The notes: generated by a model not told the origin, from the sequence alone. Positions 10,349-17,258 are shown, counted from the first letter of the stretch. The stretch: DNA of 21,112 bases from Clostridia bacterium (GCA_900768425.1 CAAGCR010000091.1:1-21112); one strand, 5' to 3'. Numbers and translations: made by a program.

Positions 10349-12499
10349 ATGAAAAATTTTAAAATTGGTTGTTATGATAAAGAAAAAAATTTTATTGGCG
10401 ATCAAAATGTTACCATGTCGGACAAAGACATAGATAGCCACAAAGTTCTATTTTCAATCGGTGAAACAACAGATTTAATTATTATTGATGTAGAAAATCA
10501 AGAATTAATTTTAAACAATACCAAAGGTGATTTTGACCAAATTTCCACCGAAAAACCTACGGCTAAACTAAAAATAAGCAATATTAAAATGGATTATGAA
10601 GATAATCTAACATTTACTATTGATGGTTCTTCTGCCACATATAGGCTTTCCGGAGCATCTATTGATCAAAAAAAAGGTGCAAGTTTTACACCTATTATAA
10701 ATTTTGAAAGTCCTTTAAACATCACACTTTCTTCTACTCTATTTGAAGATATTGATCAAAAAAGATTGCAAGTTGATGGCCTACCTTATCAAATGTACGA
10801 AGCATTAACCGATAAAAGTATTGCCGGTGTTTCCCAATATGAATCTACAAGCAAACTCTTGCATTTGGTTAAATATAATGACCAGTTGTATGTCGGTAGA
10901 GGTCATAAATTAATTCCTGTAAATAAAAAAAATTTAAACCTTTACAAAATGGGAGATGACTCTGTTTTAGGGTTTACTATCGGTAGAAATAATGGAATAA
11001 GTGGCAAACAAAGCTCAGGCATAGCTTTTAAAATGAGCGAAACCGAACTTGCCGATGTTGCAAAATTTATAAGTGGTGATGAAGCCATAACTTACAAAAC
11101 CGAAGAAGATTTTAAAACAAACGATATTGATTATACACGCGTAAACAAACAATCTGACTTAACCAAAACATTGGATATAAACAAAGTTGATACTCATATT
11201 ACACCAGAACCTATTCCACCAACTGCCACCCCAGAACAAACAACTCCAACTGATGGTAATAATCCACAAGGCGAAGGCGACGGTGGCAATAAAGATGGTG
11301 GCGACAAAAAAGATGGCGATGATAAAAAAGATGGCAACAAGAAAGACGGTGATAAAAAAGATGGCAACAAAAAAGATGGGAATAACAAAGATGATGGCAA
11401 AGGCGATGCAAAACCAGAACCTAAAAAAGATTCAGCCACTTTAAATGTTGGTGCTATTGCAACAGTTTTGTCCTTTGCACTTGCTATGCTTTTAATTAGC
11501 GGTATATTCGTTTCTGCTCTTGCCTTTGCAATTTTTGGTGTTGTGTTTGCCACCGCAGCATTATGTGATACAACATTCACAATAAACTATGTAAAGAAAA
11601 ACAAATTAAGCAAAAATGAAAAAATAAACAAAAAAATTGTAGATAAGAAAAGAAAAATAGAAAAGTTAAAAAACAAACAAAAAGCACTCGTAGCTTCTCA
11701 AAATACAACAAAAGCCAATAAAGTGCAAGCTCAAATTGATAAAATTTCACAATCTATCGAAAAAGAATTTTCTAAGCTTACTGCCTTAAAAGACAAAACT
11801 AAAGAAGATCAAAATAAAGAACACGACAAACTAGACTCATATATTGAAGCTGAAAATATTGTTGATCAAGCTAGAAAAAACGAAGAAAAATTTAGAACTG
11901 AAGCAGCAAAACAAGAAGGAACAACCAAAGCAGACAATGATACACAAGTAGAAACACCTGCTCCAAATACCGATGATACGCAAGAAACACCTTCTGCTCC
12001 TCCAAAGCGTGAGGAAGAAACAAATTCGGATGTTGACAATTCTATTTTAAACAAAGATAAAGCTTCTCAAACATTTTCAATCCCTACTCCACAACAAATA
12101 AAAACTAATTGTGAAGAAGTTAAATACATCTTAACTAGTTCTACTAACAATCCACCAAGAAACGACGAAGAATTAGACAAATTATGTGAAGAATTGGATT
12201 CTAAGATTTCTAAGGTTTGCAAAAAAGGTGTAGATGTTGACAAAGTTGGCGATGAAGAAAGAGATGTTTTCCAAAGTTACATCACTTTTACTAACTATTA
12301 TAACACAAGAAAATCTGCTTTAGCAAATATGAAATTATTTGAACGTGGAACGGAAGATTATTCACGTTGTGAGGAACAATATAAAAGCACAAAAGAATAT
12401 TTAAGTTCACAATTAAAAGAAATGTTTGATTCTACCCAAGCTTATATTAATGATCATACAGTACACGCTTTACCTTCACCTGAAGATTTACAAAAATAA
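10349..12499 (+). CDS. Unrecognised 716-aa membrane protein with KDG repeats and a long helical tail
   Basis: Starts at ATG 10349 behind a good AAAGGAG site and ends with tandem TAA stops. I do not recognise a family. Residues 1 to about 280 lack a signal peptide and look mainly beta, with short hydrophobic strands and Gly/Asp turns. A Pro/Thr-rich linker (about 285-302) leads into Gly/Asp/Lys-rich KDG repeats (about 303-358). Residues about 365-411 are one long hydrophobic stretch, enough for one or two membrane helices. After it come a Lys-rich, heptad-like coiled coil (about 415-500), an acidic Pro/Thr/Glu linker (about 530-575) and a helical C-terminal domain (about 580-716). Without a signal peptide, a helical hairpin would leave both large ends in the cytoplasm; one helix would put one end outside. 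Monocistronic, divergent from the giant surface protein, so the pair may share regulation or a structure. Confidence 0.85.
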   Translation: MKNFKIGCYDKEKNFIGDQNVTMSDKDIDSHKVLFSIGETTDLIIIDVENQELILNNTKGDFDQISTEKPTAKLKISNIKMDYEDNLTFTIDGSSATYRLSGASIDQKKGASFTPIINFESPLNITLSSTLFEDIDQKRLQVDGLPYQMYEALTDKSIAGVSQYESTSKLLHLVKYNDQLYVGRGHKLIPVNKKNLNLYKMGDDSVLGFTIGRNNGISGKQSSGIAFKMSETELADVAKFISGDEAITYKTEEDFKTNDIDYTRVNKQSDLTKTLDINKVDTHITPEPIPPTATPEQTTPTDGNNPQGEGDGGNKDGGDKKDGDDKKDGNKKDGDKKDGNKKDGNNKDDGKGDAKPEPKKDSATLNVGAIATVLSFALAMLLISGIFVSALAFAIFGVVFATAALCDTTFTINYVKKNKLSKNEKINKKIVDKKRKIEKLKNKQKALVASQNTTKANKVQAQIDKISQSIEKEFSKLTALKDKTKEDQNKEHDKLDSYIEAENIVDQARKNEEKFRTEAAKQEGTTKADNDTQVETPAPNTDDTQETPSAPPKREEETNSDVDNSILNKDKASQTFSIPTPQQIKTNCEEVKYILTSSTNNPPRNDEELDKLCEELDSKISKVCKKGVDVDKVGDEERDVFQSYITFTNYYNTRKSALANMKLFERGTEDYSRCEEQYKSTKEYLSSQLKEMFDSTQAYINDHTVHALPSPEDLQK
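11291..11400 (+). repeat. In-frame tandem repeat, about 15-bp unit encoding KKDG(D/N)
   Basis: Degenerate units of AAAGATGGC-A/G-A-type sequence recur with a 15-base period (some 18), encoding (D/N)KKDG(D/N). About seven units are present. They form a charged, flexible spacer between the N-terminal domain and the membrane segment. The period is a multiple of three, so copy-number changes would alter linker length without breaking the frame. Confidence 0.8.
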
Positions 12500-12522
12500 T
12501 AAAAATTATGAATAACATCAAT

Positions 12523-12571
12523 AAAAAATAGGGAAAATTTGCAATATAAATGCAATTTTACCCTATTTTTT
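12523..12571. terminator. Bidirectional intrinsic terminator between converging genes
   Basis: A stem of about 24 base pairs with two mismatches and a short AT loop. The outer arms are AAAAAATAGGG (12523-12533) and CCCTATTTTTT (12561-12571). Each strand reads a GC-containing stem followed by a T run, so it can stop both the 716-aa protein gene (ending 12499, plus) and tyrS (ending 12634, minus). Confidence 0.9.
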
Positions 12572-12633
12572 AACATTTATTATATTTTTATTTGTATTAA
12601 AATCTTTTATTCTTTAACACATTGAAAACTAAA

Positions 12634-13866
12634 CTACTCTACTATAACTTTAACGAAAGTCTTTTTACCTTTTTTAACAATAAATTCTTTTTGTGACATA
12701 TCTAGCATTTCATTCATATTGTTTTTCTTTTCGTTATTAATCATAATGCCGTTTTGTTCTAATAATCTTCTTGCTTCTGATTTTGAAGAAATGATACTAA
12801 GTGAAGCCAAGAAATCTAAAATATTCATTTGTCCTTGAGCTTTAATTGTTTCTGTTGGCATATTTGCAGAATCAGCATTACCGCTTGCAAACAAATTATT
12901 TGCTGTTTCTACAGCCGATTTTGCTTCTTCTTCACCATGAACCAATTTTGTAACTTCATATGCCATAAGTTTTTTTGCTTTTACAATATCTTCTTCACAC
13001 ATCTTTTTAATTTCATTTACATCAATTTTTGTGAAAAAACGAAGTAGTCTTTCAACATCTTGATCCATACAGTTTACAAAGTGTTGATAGAATTCAAAAG
13101 CAGATGTTTTATCTCTTGAAACCCAAAGTGTTCCTTTTTCTGTCTTACCCATTTTTACACCATTTGCATTGGTCAAAAGTGGACAAGTTAAGCCCATCAT
13201 TAGTGGGCGTGGCGTGCCATCTAGATAATTCATTTTACGAGATAAATCTGTTCCTGCGGTGATATTTCCCCATTGGTCAGAACCGCCTATTTGTAAAATA
13301 CAGTTATATTTATCGTTTAAATGAACAAAATCGTAGGCTTGCATTAGAGTGTAACCCATTTCCATAAATGTTAAGCCACCTTGTTGCAAACGCGATTTGT
13401 ATAAATCTTTGGTCAACATTTCATTTACATTAAAATGAACTCCAACTTCTCTTAAAAAATCAATATATGTGGCAGGTTTTAACCAGTCAGCATTATCAAC
13501 TATCATTGCAGGATTTTCACCATCAAAAACTATAAATTTTTTAAGTAAATCTTTTATTTCTTGTGCGTTATGAGCAACTTCCTCTTTGCTCATCATTTTT
13601 CTCATATCTTTTTTACCGCTTGGGTCACCGATTAAGGCGGTTGCCCCACCAACTAATATTATGCACTTATGTCCGCAATCTTGCAAAATTCTTGCCATTT
13701 GCAAACCAAAAAAGTGCCCTATGTGTAAATTATCGGCAGTTGGGTCAATACCTAAATAAAAGGTAACAGGACCAGCCGATAGAGCCTTTTTTAATTCTTC
13801 TTCGTGTGTTGTTTGAAAAACAAATCCTCTTGTTTTTAATTGTTCGTATGCATTATTTATAAACAT
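12634..13866 (-). CDS. tyrS: Tyrosyl-tRNA synthetase
   Basis: Cytoplasmic class I aminoacyl-tRNA synthetase that charges tRNA-Tyr with tyrosine using ATP. The 410-aa length is normal for a bacterial TyrRS. Visible motifs are the HIGH signature (residues 48-51, in a DNLHIGHF context), the tyrosine-site segment IGGSDQWGN (193-201), KMGKT in the KMSKS position (238-242), and a C-terminal S4-like RNA-binding domain (about 345-410). The ATG at 13866 is chosen because AGGAG lies seven bases upstream and the N-terminus aligns with the family. It appears monocistronic, with a shared terminator downstream. The long 5' region suggests leader control, as is common for aminoacyl-tRNA synthetases in Bacillota, but no canonical T-box sequence is present. 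Confidence 0.98.
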   Translation of the reverse strand: MFINNAYEQLKTRGFVFQTTHEEELKKALSAGPVTFYLGIDPTADNLHIGHFFGLQMARILQDCGHKCIILVGGATALIGDPSGKKDMRKMMSKEEVAHNAQEIKDLLKKFIVFDGENPAMIVDNADWLKPATYIDFLREVGVHFNVNEMLTKDLYKSRLQQGGLTFMEMGYTLMQAYDFVHLNDKYNCILQIGGSDQWGNITAGTDLSRKMNYLDGTPRPLMMGLTCPLLTNANGVKMGKTEKGTLWVSRDKTSAFEFYQHFVNCMDQDVERLLRFFTKIDVNEIKKMCEEDIVKAKKLMAYEVTKLVHGEEEAKSAVETANNLFASGNADSANMPTETIKAQGQMNILDFLASLSIISSKSEARRLLEQNGIMINNEKKNNMNEMLDMSQKEFIVKKGKKTFVKVIVE

Positions 13867-14052
13867 AAAATTCTCCTATTTTTATTATTTTTTTGAATTA
13901 TTTACGATTTTTAATGATTTTTTGATGTTTTTTCTTTATTATTTCAAAATTTATTTATAATTTTGTTTCAATAAAATGTTTTTTTAACAAGTTAAATCTT
14001 AATTTTTTTGAATTATTTTTAGCAAATATTTTTCTTTTGAATTTCATTCATC

Positions 14053-14108
14053 ACGCCACAAGGGCGTATAGTTCTAATCTCATACCCACCTATTCTTTTT
14101 AAAGAATA
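14053..14108 (-). other. Structured GC-richer island in the tyrS leader, with mutually exclusive hairpins
   Basis: On the minus strand, hairpin 1 is TATTCTTT/AAAGAATA (14091-14108). Hairpin 2 pairs GGGTAT with ATAC-G-CC (14063-14087). Hairpin 3 pairs ACGCC with GGCGT around a five-base loop (14053-14067). Hairpins 2 and 3 both need the ACGCC segment and cannot coexist. An AGGTGG stretch sits just before hairpin 2, loosely resembling the start of a T-box, but the ACC half is absent and no T run follows hairpin 3. It may be an RNA control element or a small RNA; unidentified. Confidence 0.4.
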
Positions 14109-14250
14109 CTCCTTTTTAAACATAAATGCAAACTTATTATGTGATTTTTGTTTTCAACAATTTTAATATGTTGTTGAATAATCAAAAAATTAAGATATTC
14201 TTCATATTAAACATTCTTTATTTATACAATCGAAAATATTAATTTTTTGT

Positions 14251-14280
14251 ATTTTATTATTCAAAACACCGATATTTCAA
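14251..14280 (-). promoter_or_regulatory. tyrS: Possible tyrS promoter
   Basis: On the minus strand TTGAAA (14275-14280) and TAAAAT (14251-14256) are 18 bases apart. It lies just after the metK terminators and would give tyrS a leader of roughly 380 bases that includes the structured island. The DNA is so AT-rich that alternative promoters are possible. Confidence 0.35.
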
Positions 14281-14302
14281 ACCTAAAAAACAAATAAGTA
14301 TT

Positions 14303-14334
14303 AACAAAAAACACAACAGCATTTGCTATTGTGT
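14303..14334 (-). terminator. Intrinsic terminator downstream of metK (distal hairpin)
   Basis: Minus-strand stem ACACAATAGC/GCTGTTGTGT with an AAAT loop, 10 bp including one U-G wobble that is allowed only on this strand, followed immediately by a run of T. This is a convincing rho-independent terminator for the metK transcript. Confidence 0.85.
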
Positions 14335-14350
14335 TAGTTGATTAAAATAC

Positions 14351-14388
14351 ATAAAAAACTTCTACAATAGCAAAAAATCTAATTGTAG
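14351..14388 (-). terminator. Proximal hairpin with T run after metK
   Basis: Minus-strand CTACAAT/ATTGTAG stem (7 bp, or 9 bp with one bulge) followed after three bases by six T. Its 3' arm is also perfectly complementary over 11 bases to the 5' arm of the distal terminator (14322-14332 versus 14364-14374), so the two hairpins can refold into a competing structure. Confidence 0.55.
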
Positions 14389-14461
14389 TAATAGTAATAT
14401 ACGAAAGCATTTACTAAGTTTTTCATATTTATATATTAACTCTTTAAAACCATAATGTCAA

Positions 14462-15865
14462 CTATTTATTGACATTTACTTTTTCCCAAGGGAATTCATC
14501 TCTGCCAAAATGTCCAAAACAAGCCGTATTTTTATATATTGGTTTTAATAATCCCAACTCATCTATAATGTTTTGTGGTGAAAAATCATAGTTGTTATTT
14601 ACATAATTATATATTTCACTAAGAGCAACTTTTTCTGTGCCAAAGGTGTCAATATTTAATGATATTGGTTTTGCAAGCCCTATTCCGTATGATACCTGAA
14701 TTTCACATTTATCGGCATAACCATTTGCAACTATATTTTTAGCAACATATCTTGCGTAATATGCCCCTGACCTATCTACTTTTGTTGCATTCTTGCTACT
14801 AAAACAGCCACCACCAACTTTACCAACACCGCCATAGGTATCTACAACTATCTTTCTGCCAACACAACCAGAATCACCGAACGAACCCCAAATTGTGAAC
14901 TTTCCGCTAGGATTAATTATGTAATTAGTGTTTTCATTTACCATATTGGTATAATCTTTTAATACAACATCTATAACTTCTTTTTTTATTGTTCTTTTGA
15001 TTTCTTCTAGCGAAAGTTTGTCAGAATGTGACACAGATATAAGTATTGTCGTGATATGTTTAGGCTTATCACTTACATATTCAACCGAAACTTGACTTTT
15101 AGCATCAGCATAAAAATTATCTGTTTTTCGCCTAAATTGGTCATATCTTTGCATAAGTTTATGTGCTAAAAGAATAGGTAATGGCATATACTCCTTTGTT
15201 TCGTTTGTAGCATAACCATATATAATCCCTTGGTCATTTGCACATAACTTGGTTTTTATTACCGCTTGATTTATGTCTGGGCTTTGCTCACTTATTTCCT
15301 TTATTACTTTAAAATCGCATTTGTAACCAATATCCTTTAATACTTCTTTTGCTATTCTTTCATAATCAATTTTTGCTTTTGTTGTGGCTTCACCGTATAT
15401 GAATATTTTGTCATTTTTTATCGCACATTCCACAGCCATTTGACTATCCTTATCTTGCCTTAAAGCTTCATCTAAAAAGGCATCTGCTATTGTATCACAA
15501 GTTTTATCAGGGTGCCCGATATTGACACTTTCACTTGTTATAATTGATGTTTTGACATTACTACTATATGAATATTTGTTCATATTATTTAATTCTACAT
15601 CTTCATATACTTCATCAAAATAAACTATCTTTGGTATTTCTTTTTCTGTAAAAAAGCAACGTGCATTAATGTTTGCTATTTCTTTTTTAGAGTTATTTAC
15701 CGCCATATGACAATAACAATCATCTTTTTCCACATCTATTTGGTTTTTGTTTATCCAAACTAGACCGTTATTTTTTGCCCAGTTTAAAAAGTCTTTCTTT
15801 TGGTTATCTTTTAGCACAAACCAAACTTCTTTATCATTTTTTAATATTTCTTTTAGATTTTTCAT
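14462..15865 (-). CDS. metK: S-adenosylmethionine synthetase with an N-terminal extension
   Basis: Makes S-adenosylmethionine from methionine and ATP in the cytoplasm. The MetK core begins near residue 104: SESVNIGHPDK (111-121), EATTKAKIDYERIAKE, DQGIIYGYATNET, DTYGG followed by a GGGCFSSK stretch, and KVDRSGAY. The core is about 364 residues, slightly shorter than the usual 380-400. The normal GGPxGDxG loop reads WGSFGDSG, so the family Gly-Pro is replaced. Residues 1 to about 103 are an extra domain (about 13-83) with a hydrophobic strand, FLNWAKNNGLVW and a CYCH stretch; I infer a small alpha/beta accessory domain of unknown role. The ATG at 15865 is supported by AAAAGGGAATT just upstream and by the riboswitch terminator only 40 bases away, leaving no room for a different leader. 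Transcription is controlled by the S-box element. Confidence 0.93.
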   Translation of the reverse strand: MKNLKEILKNDKEVWFVLKDNQKKDFLNWAKNNGLVWINKNQIDVEKDDCYCHMAVNNSKKEIANINARCFFTEKEIPKIVYFDEVYEDVELNNMNKYSYSSNVKTSIITSESVNIGHPDKTCDTIADAFLDEALRQDKDSQMAVECAIKNDKIFIYGEATTKAKIDYERIAKEVLKDIGYKCDFKVIKEISEQSPDINQAVIKTKLCANDQGIIYGYATNETKEYMPLPILLAHKLMQRYDQFRRKTDNFYADAKSQVSVEYVSDKPKHITTILISVSHSDKLSLEEIKRTIKKEVIDVVLKDYTNMVNENTNYIINPSGKFTIWGSFGDSGCVGRKIVVDTYGGVGKVGGGCFSSKNATKVDRSGAYYARYVAKNIVANGYADKCEIQVSYGIGLAKPISLNIDTFGTEKVALSEIYNYVNNNYDFSPQNIIDELGLLKPIYKNTACFGHFGRDEFPWEKVNVNK

Positions 15866-15904
15866 AATTCCCTTTTCCTTTTATTTAAACCAAAAAGAGA
15901 ATAC

Positions 15905-15935
15905 AAAAAATCCCATCGCAAGCGATGAGATTTTT
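15905..15935 (-). terminator. SAM riboswitch expression-platform terminator
   Basis: Minus-strand stem ATCTCATCG/CGATGGGAT closed by a CTTG tetraloop and followed by a T6 run. The 5' arm is also complementary to an upstream GCGATGGG copy at 15950-15957, which makes the antiterminator. It is 40 bases before the metK start codon. Confidence 0.88.
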
Positions 15936-15948
15936 ACTAACATATTTT

Positions 15949-16036
15949 ACCCATCGCATCAGCCATTAGCACCTTGTTATTTAACAGGTTGCTGTGTGGT
16001 CTTTGGGGCTGTCCCTCGCACACTCTTTATGGTTTA
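15949..16036 (-). promoter_or_regulatory. SAM-I (S-box) riboswitch aptamer controlling metK
   Basis: On the minus strand the S-box core is present in order: AAAGAG joining sequence, GAGGGAC, a CCCC segment, GCAACC, a P3 hairpin (CCTGTT/AACAAGG with one bulged A), then AAGGTGCTAA. P1 can form from CCAT (16029-16032) and ATGG (15951-15954), and P2 from GTGTG/CACAC. The P1 3' strand overlaps GCGATGGG, which otherwise pairs with the terminator 5' arm. With SAM bound, P1 forms, the terminator folds and metK is off; without SAM the antiterminator forms. P4 is very short (only about 2 bp, GC/GC, visible), unlike standard S-boxes. Confidence 0.92.
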
Positions 16037-16044
16037 TTTATTTT

Positions 16045-16073
16045 ATTATATATCATTACATATATAATGTCAA
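16045..16073 (-). promoter_or_regulatory. metK: Consensus sigma-A promoter for the riboswitch-metK transcript
   Basis: Minus strand TTGACA (16068-16073), 17-base spacer, TATAAT (16045-16050): a perfect match to the consensus. The transcript would start near 16038, only a few bases before the riboswitch P1 helix. Confidence 0.92.
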
Positions 16074-16102
16074 ATATAATGCATTAAAACTTTGTGAACA
16101 TT

Positions 16103-16169
16103 AAAAAAGTTAATTCCAAGAGTAAACGGCAATAATTTTTGTTATTTGCGGTTCACTCTTGAAATTAAC
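16103..16169 (-). terminator. Very long hairpin terminator of the 260-aa protein gene
   Basis: A stem of about 27 bp with arms at 16109-16135 and 16142-16169. Two of the three mismatches in DNA become G-U pairs only in minus-strand RNA, and six T (16103-16108) follow on that strand, so this acts on the gene ending at 16235. An upstream hairpin (ATTAACC/GGTTAAT, 16164-16187) uses the base of the same 5' arm and would compete. Confidence 0.8.
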
Positions 16170-16234
16170 CAACATTCTGAGGTTAATTATTATATGTATT
16201 AAGTCAAATATTTCACATATATGCAAGCATCTTA

Positions 16235-17017
16235 TTATCTATATTTATCTTTCCAATCCATTGTATAAACTGTTGTAGTGTCTTGTTCTCTATCTTCATA
16301 CTTAAAGTCAAATTCTGGAAATACACTTTCATATAGTTTCTTTTCAATTTCTTTGTTGCCAGTAAAAGGATATTTTTCCCTTAGTTCAGGTATTTCAGTC
16401 AAGAAATCGTGTTCTAACATATTATGACCTGTTCTATATTTAATAAAATCATTAAATTTTTGCTTTAAGTCTTTACTCATAAATAATGGTAAGTCATATT
16501 TTGTTATTCTACTTCTCATATACAAATATGATAAATCTTCACCAATATCATTTTGTGGGAATAAGTTAAAGTAAACATCTTTTGTAAATTCATAAGATAC
16601 TTCGTTTCTTATAAATTCTGGCATATCTTCATATTTTACTATTCTGCCATTATTCACACTTAAAATTGTTGCATAAAGAGAGAAATAGAAATCGTATAAT
16701 TCTTTAATAGATTTATTGTTTACAACTTTATTTAGTTTGTTTATTTCTTTAATGTATTTTTCTCTCTTACCATCAGTATTGTGCCTTATCATTTTATTTA
16801 AAGTTCTTTTTTTATTATCAAGATCCGCCAAATATCTATTTGCGTTCTTAAAATCAATTAAATACTTTTCACAATACTCATTTCTTTCACACTCTAAAAA
16901 TATGGCAGCTTTTATATTGCCCATTTTAGCATATTGAAGAATAAAATAGTTAAATTGAGATACTTTAGCTAAAATATATTCTCTTGTTGTTTTGTTTAAT
17001 AAATATTTTCCTTTCAT
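16235..17017 (-). CDS. Unrecognised 260-aa soluble protein
   Basis: I recognise no family. The protein is Lys/Asn/Tyr/Glu-rich, with no signal peptide and no membrane segment, so it is probably cytoplasmic. Residues about 1-110 look helical and very basic (for example NKTTREYILAKV near the start and a Lys/Asn-rich stretch around 65-100). The C-terminal half mixes short helices with aromatic and acidic segments and ends in TVYTMDWKDKYR. The ATG at 17017 is chosen because an extended -10 promoter ends seven bases before it, placing the transcript start at or next to the A of the ATG. No Shine-Dalgarno sequence precedes any nearby in-frame start. It is monocistronic, with its own promoter and terminator, between metK and the NAD operon. 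Nothing in the context fixes a function. Confidence 0.75.
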   Translation of the reverse strand: MKGKYLLNKTTREYILAKVSQFNYFILQYAKMGNIKAAIFLECERNEYCEKYLIDFKNANRYLADLDNKKRTLNKMIRHNTDGKREKYIKEINKLNKVVNNKSIKELYDFYFSLYATILSVNNGRIVKYEDMPEFIRNEVSYEFTKDVYFNLFPQNDIGEDLSYLYMRSRITKYDLPLFMSKDLKQKFNDFIKYRTGHNMLEHDFLTEIPELREKYPFTGNKEIEKKLYESVFPEFDFKYEDREQDTTTVYTMDWKDKYR

Positions 17018-17023
17018 ATTCTC

Positions 17024-17052
17024 ATATTATCACACCTAAGACAAAATTTCAA
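17024..17052 (-). promoter_or_regulatory. Extended -10 promoter giving a probably leaderless mRNA
   Basis: Minus strand TTGAAA (17047-17052), 17-base spacer, TGA-TAATAT (-10 at 17024-17029). The expected start, seven bases beyond the -10, is 17017, exactly the A of the start codon. An overlapping ATG upstream runs into a stop after three codons. Confidence 0.7.
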
Positions 17053-17206
17053 TATATAATATTTATTTATTAAGATTTTTTAATCAAAATTTACAAATTT
17101 AACCATTTAGTAAAGCATTTAATTTAAAACAACAAATGGCTTAAATATATGATACGATATAACCCAATTTATAATTAAATATGGCTAACATTTAGATATA
17201 AATAAT

Positions 17207-17237
17207 AAAATCCATTACAGTATTTGTAATGAATTTT
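17207..17237 (-). terminator. Intrinsic terminator of the NAD salvage operon
   Basis: Minus-strand stem AAAATTCATTACA/TGTAATGGATTTT, 13 bp with one position that is G-U in minus-strand RNA but a mismatch in plus-strand RNA, followed by a T-rich tail. It is about 80 bases past the pncB stop and closes the five-gene operon. Confidence 0.75.
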
Positions 17238-17258
17238 ACTCTTTTTCTATCAAATATA

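Larger units (their letters stand above)
13867..14461 (-). other. Intergenic region metK-tyrS: terminators, possible tyrS promoter and leader
   Basis: These 595 bases contain no credible gene. From the metK end they hold two tandem hairpins with T runs (14388-14303), a possible tyrS promoter (14280-14251), an 8-bp perfect hairpin (TTCAACAA/TTGTTGAA, 14153-14178), a compact GC-richer island with three overlapping hairpins (14053-14108), and then about 175 bases of very AT-rich sequence ending in the tyrS ribosome binding site. The island stands out sharply from its flanks. Confidence 0.6.

Noticed and set aside
11194..11580. 128-aa minus-strand frame rich in Ser/Leu/Pro/Phe repeats, with another repetitive frame inside it
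   Set aside because: Antisense shadow of the KDG repeat in the 716-aa gene; its repetitiveness comes from that repeat and it lacks its own start signals.
14030..14055. Hammerhead-like TGATGA...GAAA string on the minus strand
   Set aside because: The required CUGAUGA core is not intact and no three-stem junction could be drawn.
14053..14108. T-box riboswitch for tyrS
   Set aside because: The invariant TGGNACC core is absent, the base after TGG does not suit tRNA-Tyr, no Stem I specifier could be placed, and no T run follows the hairpin.
15747..16067. 106-aa plus-strand frame over the metK start and leader
   Set aside because: It overlaps the riboswitch, terminator and promoter of metK on the other strand and has no ribosome binding site.
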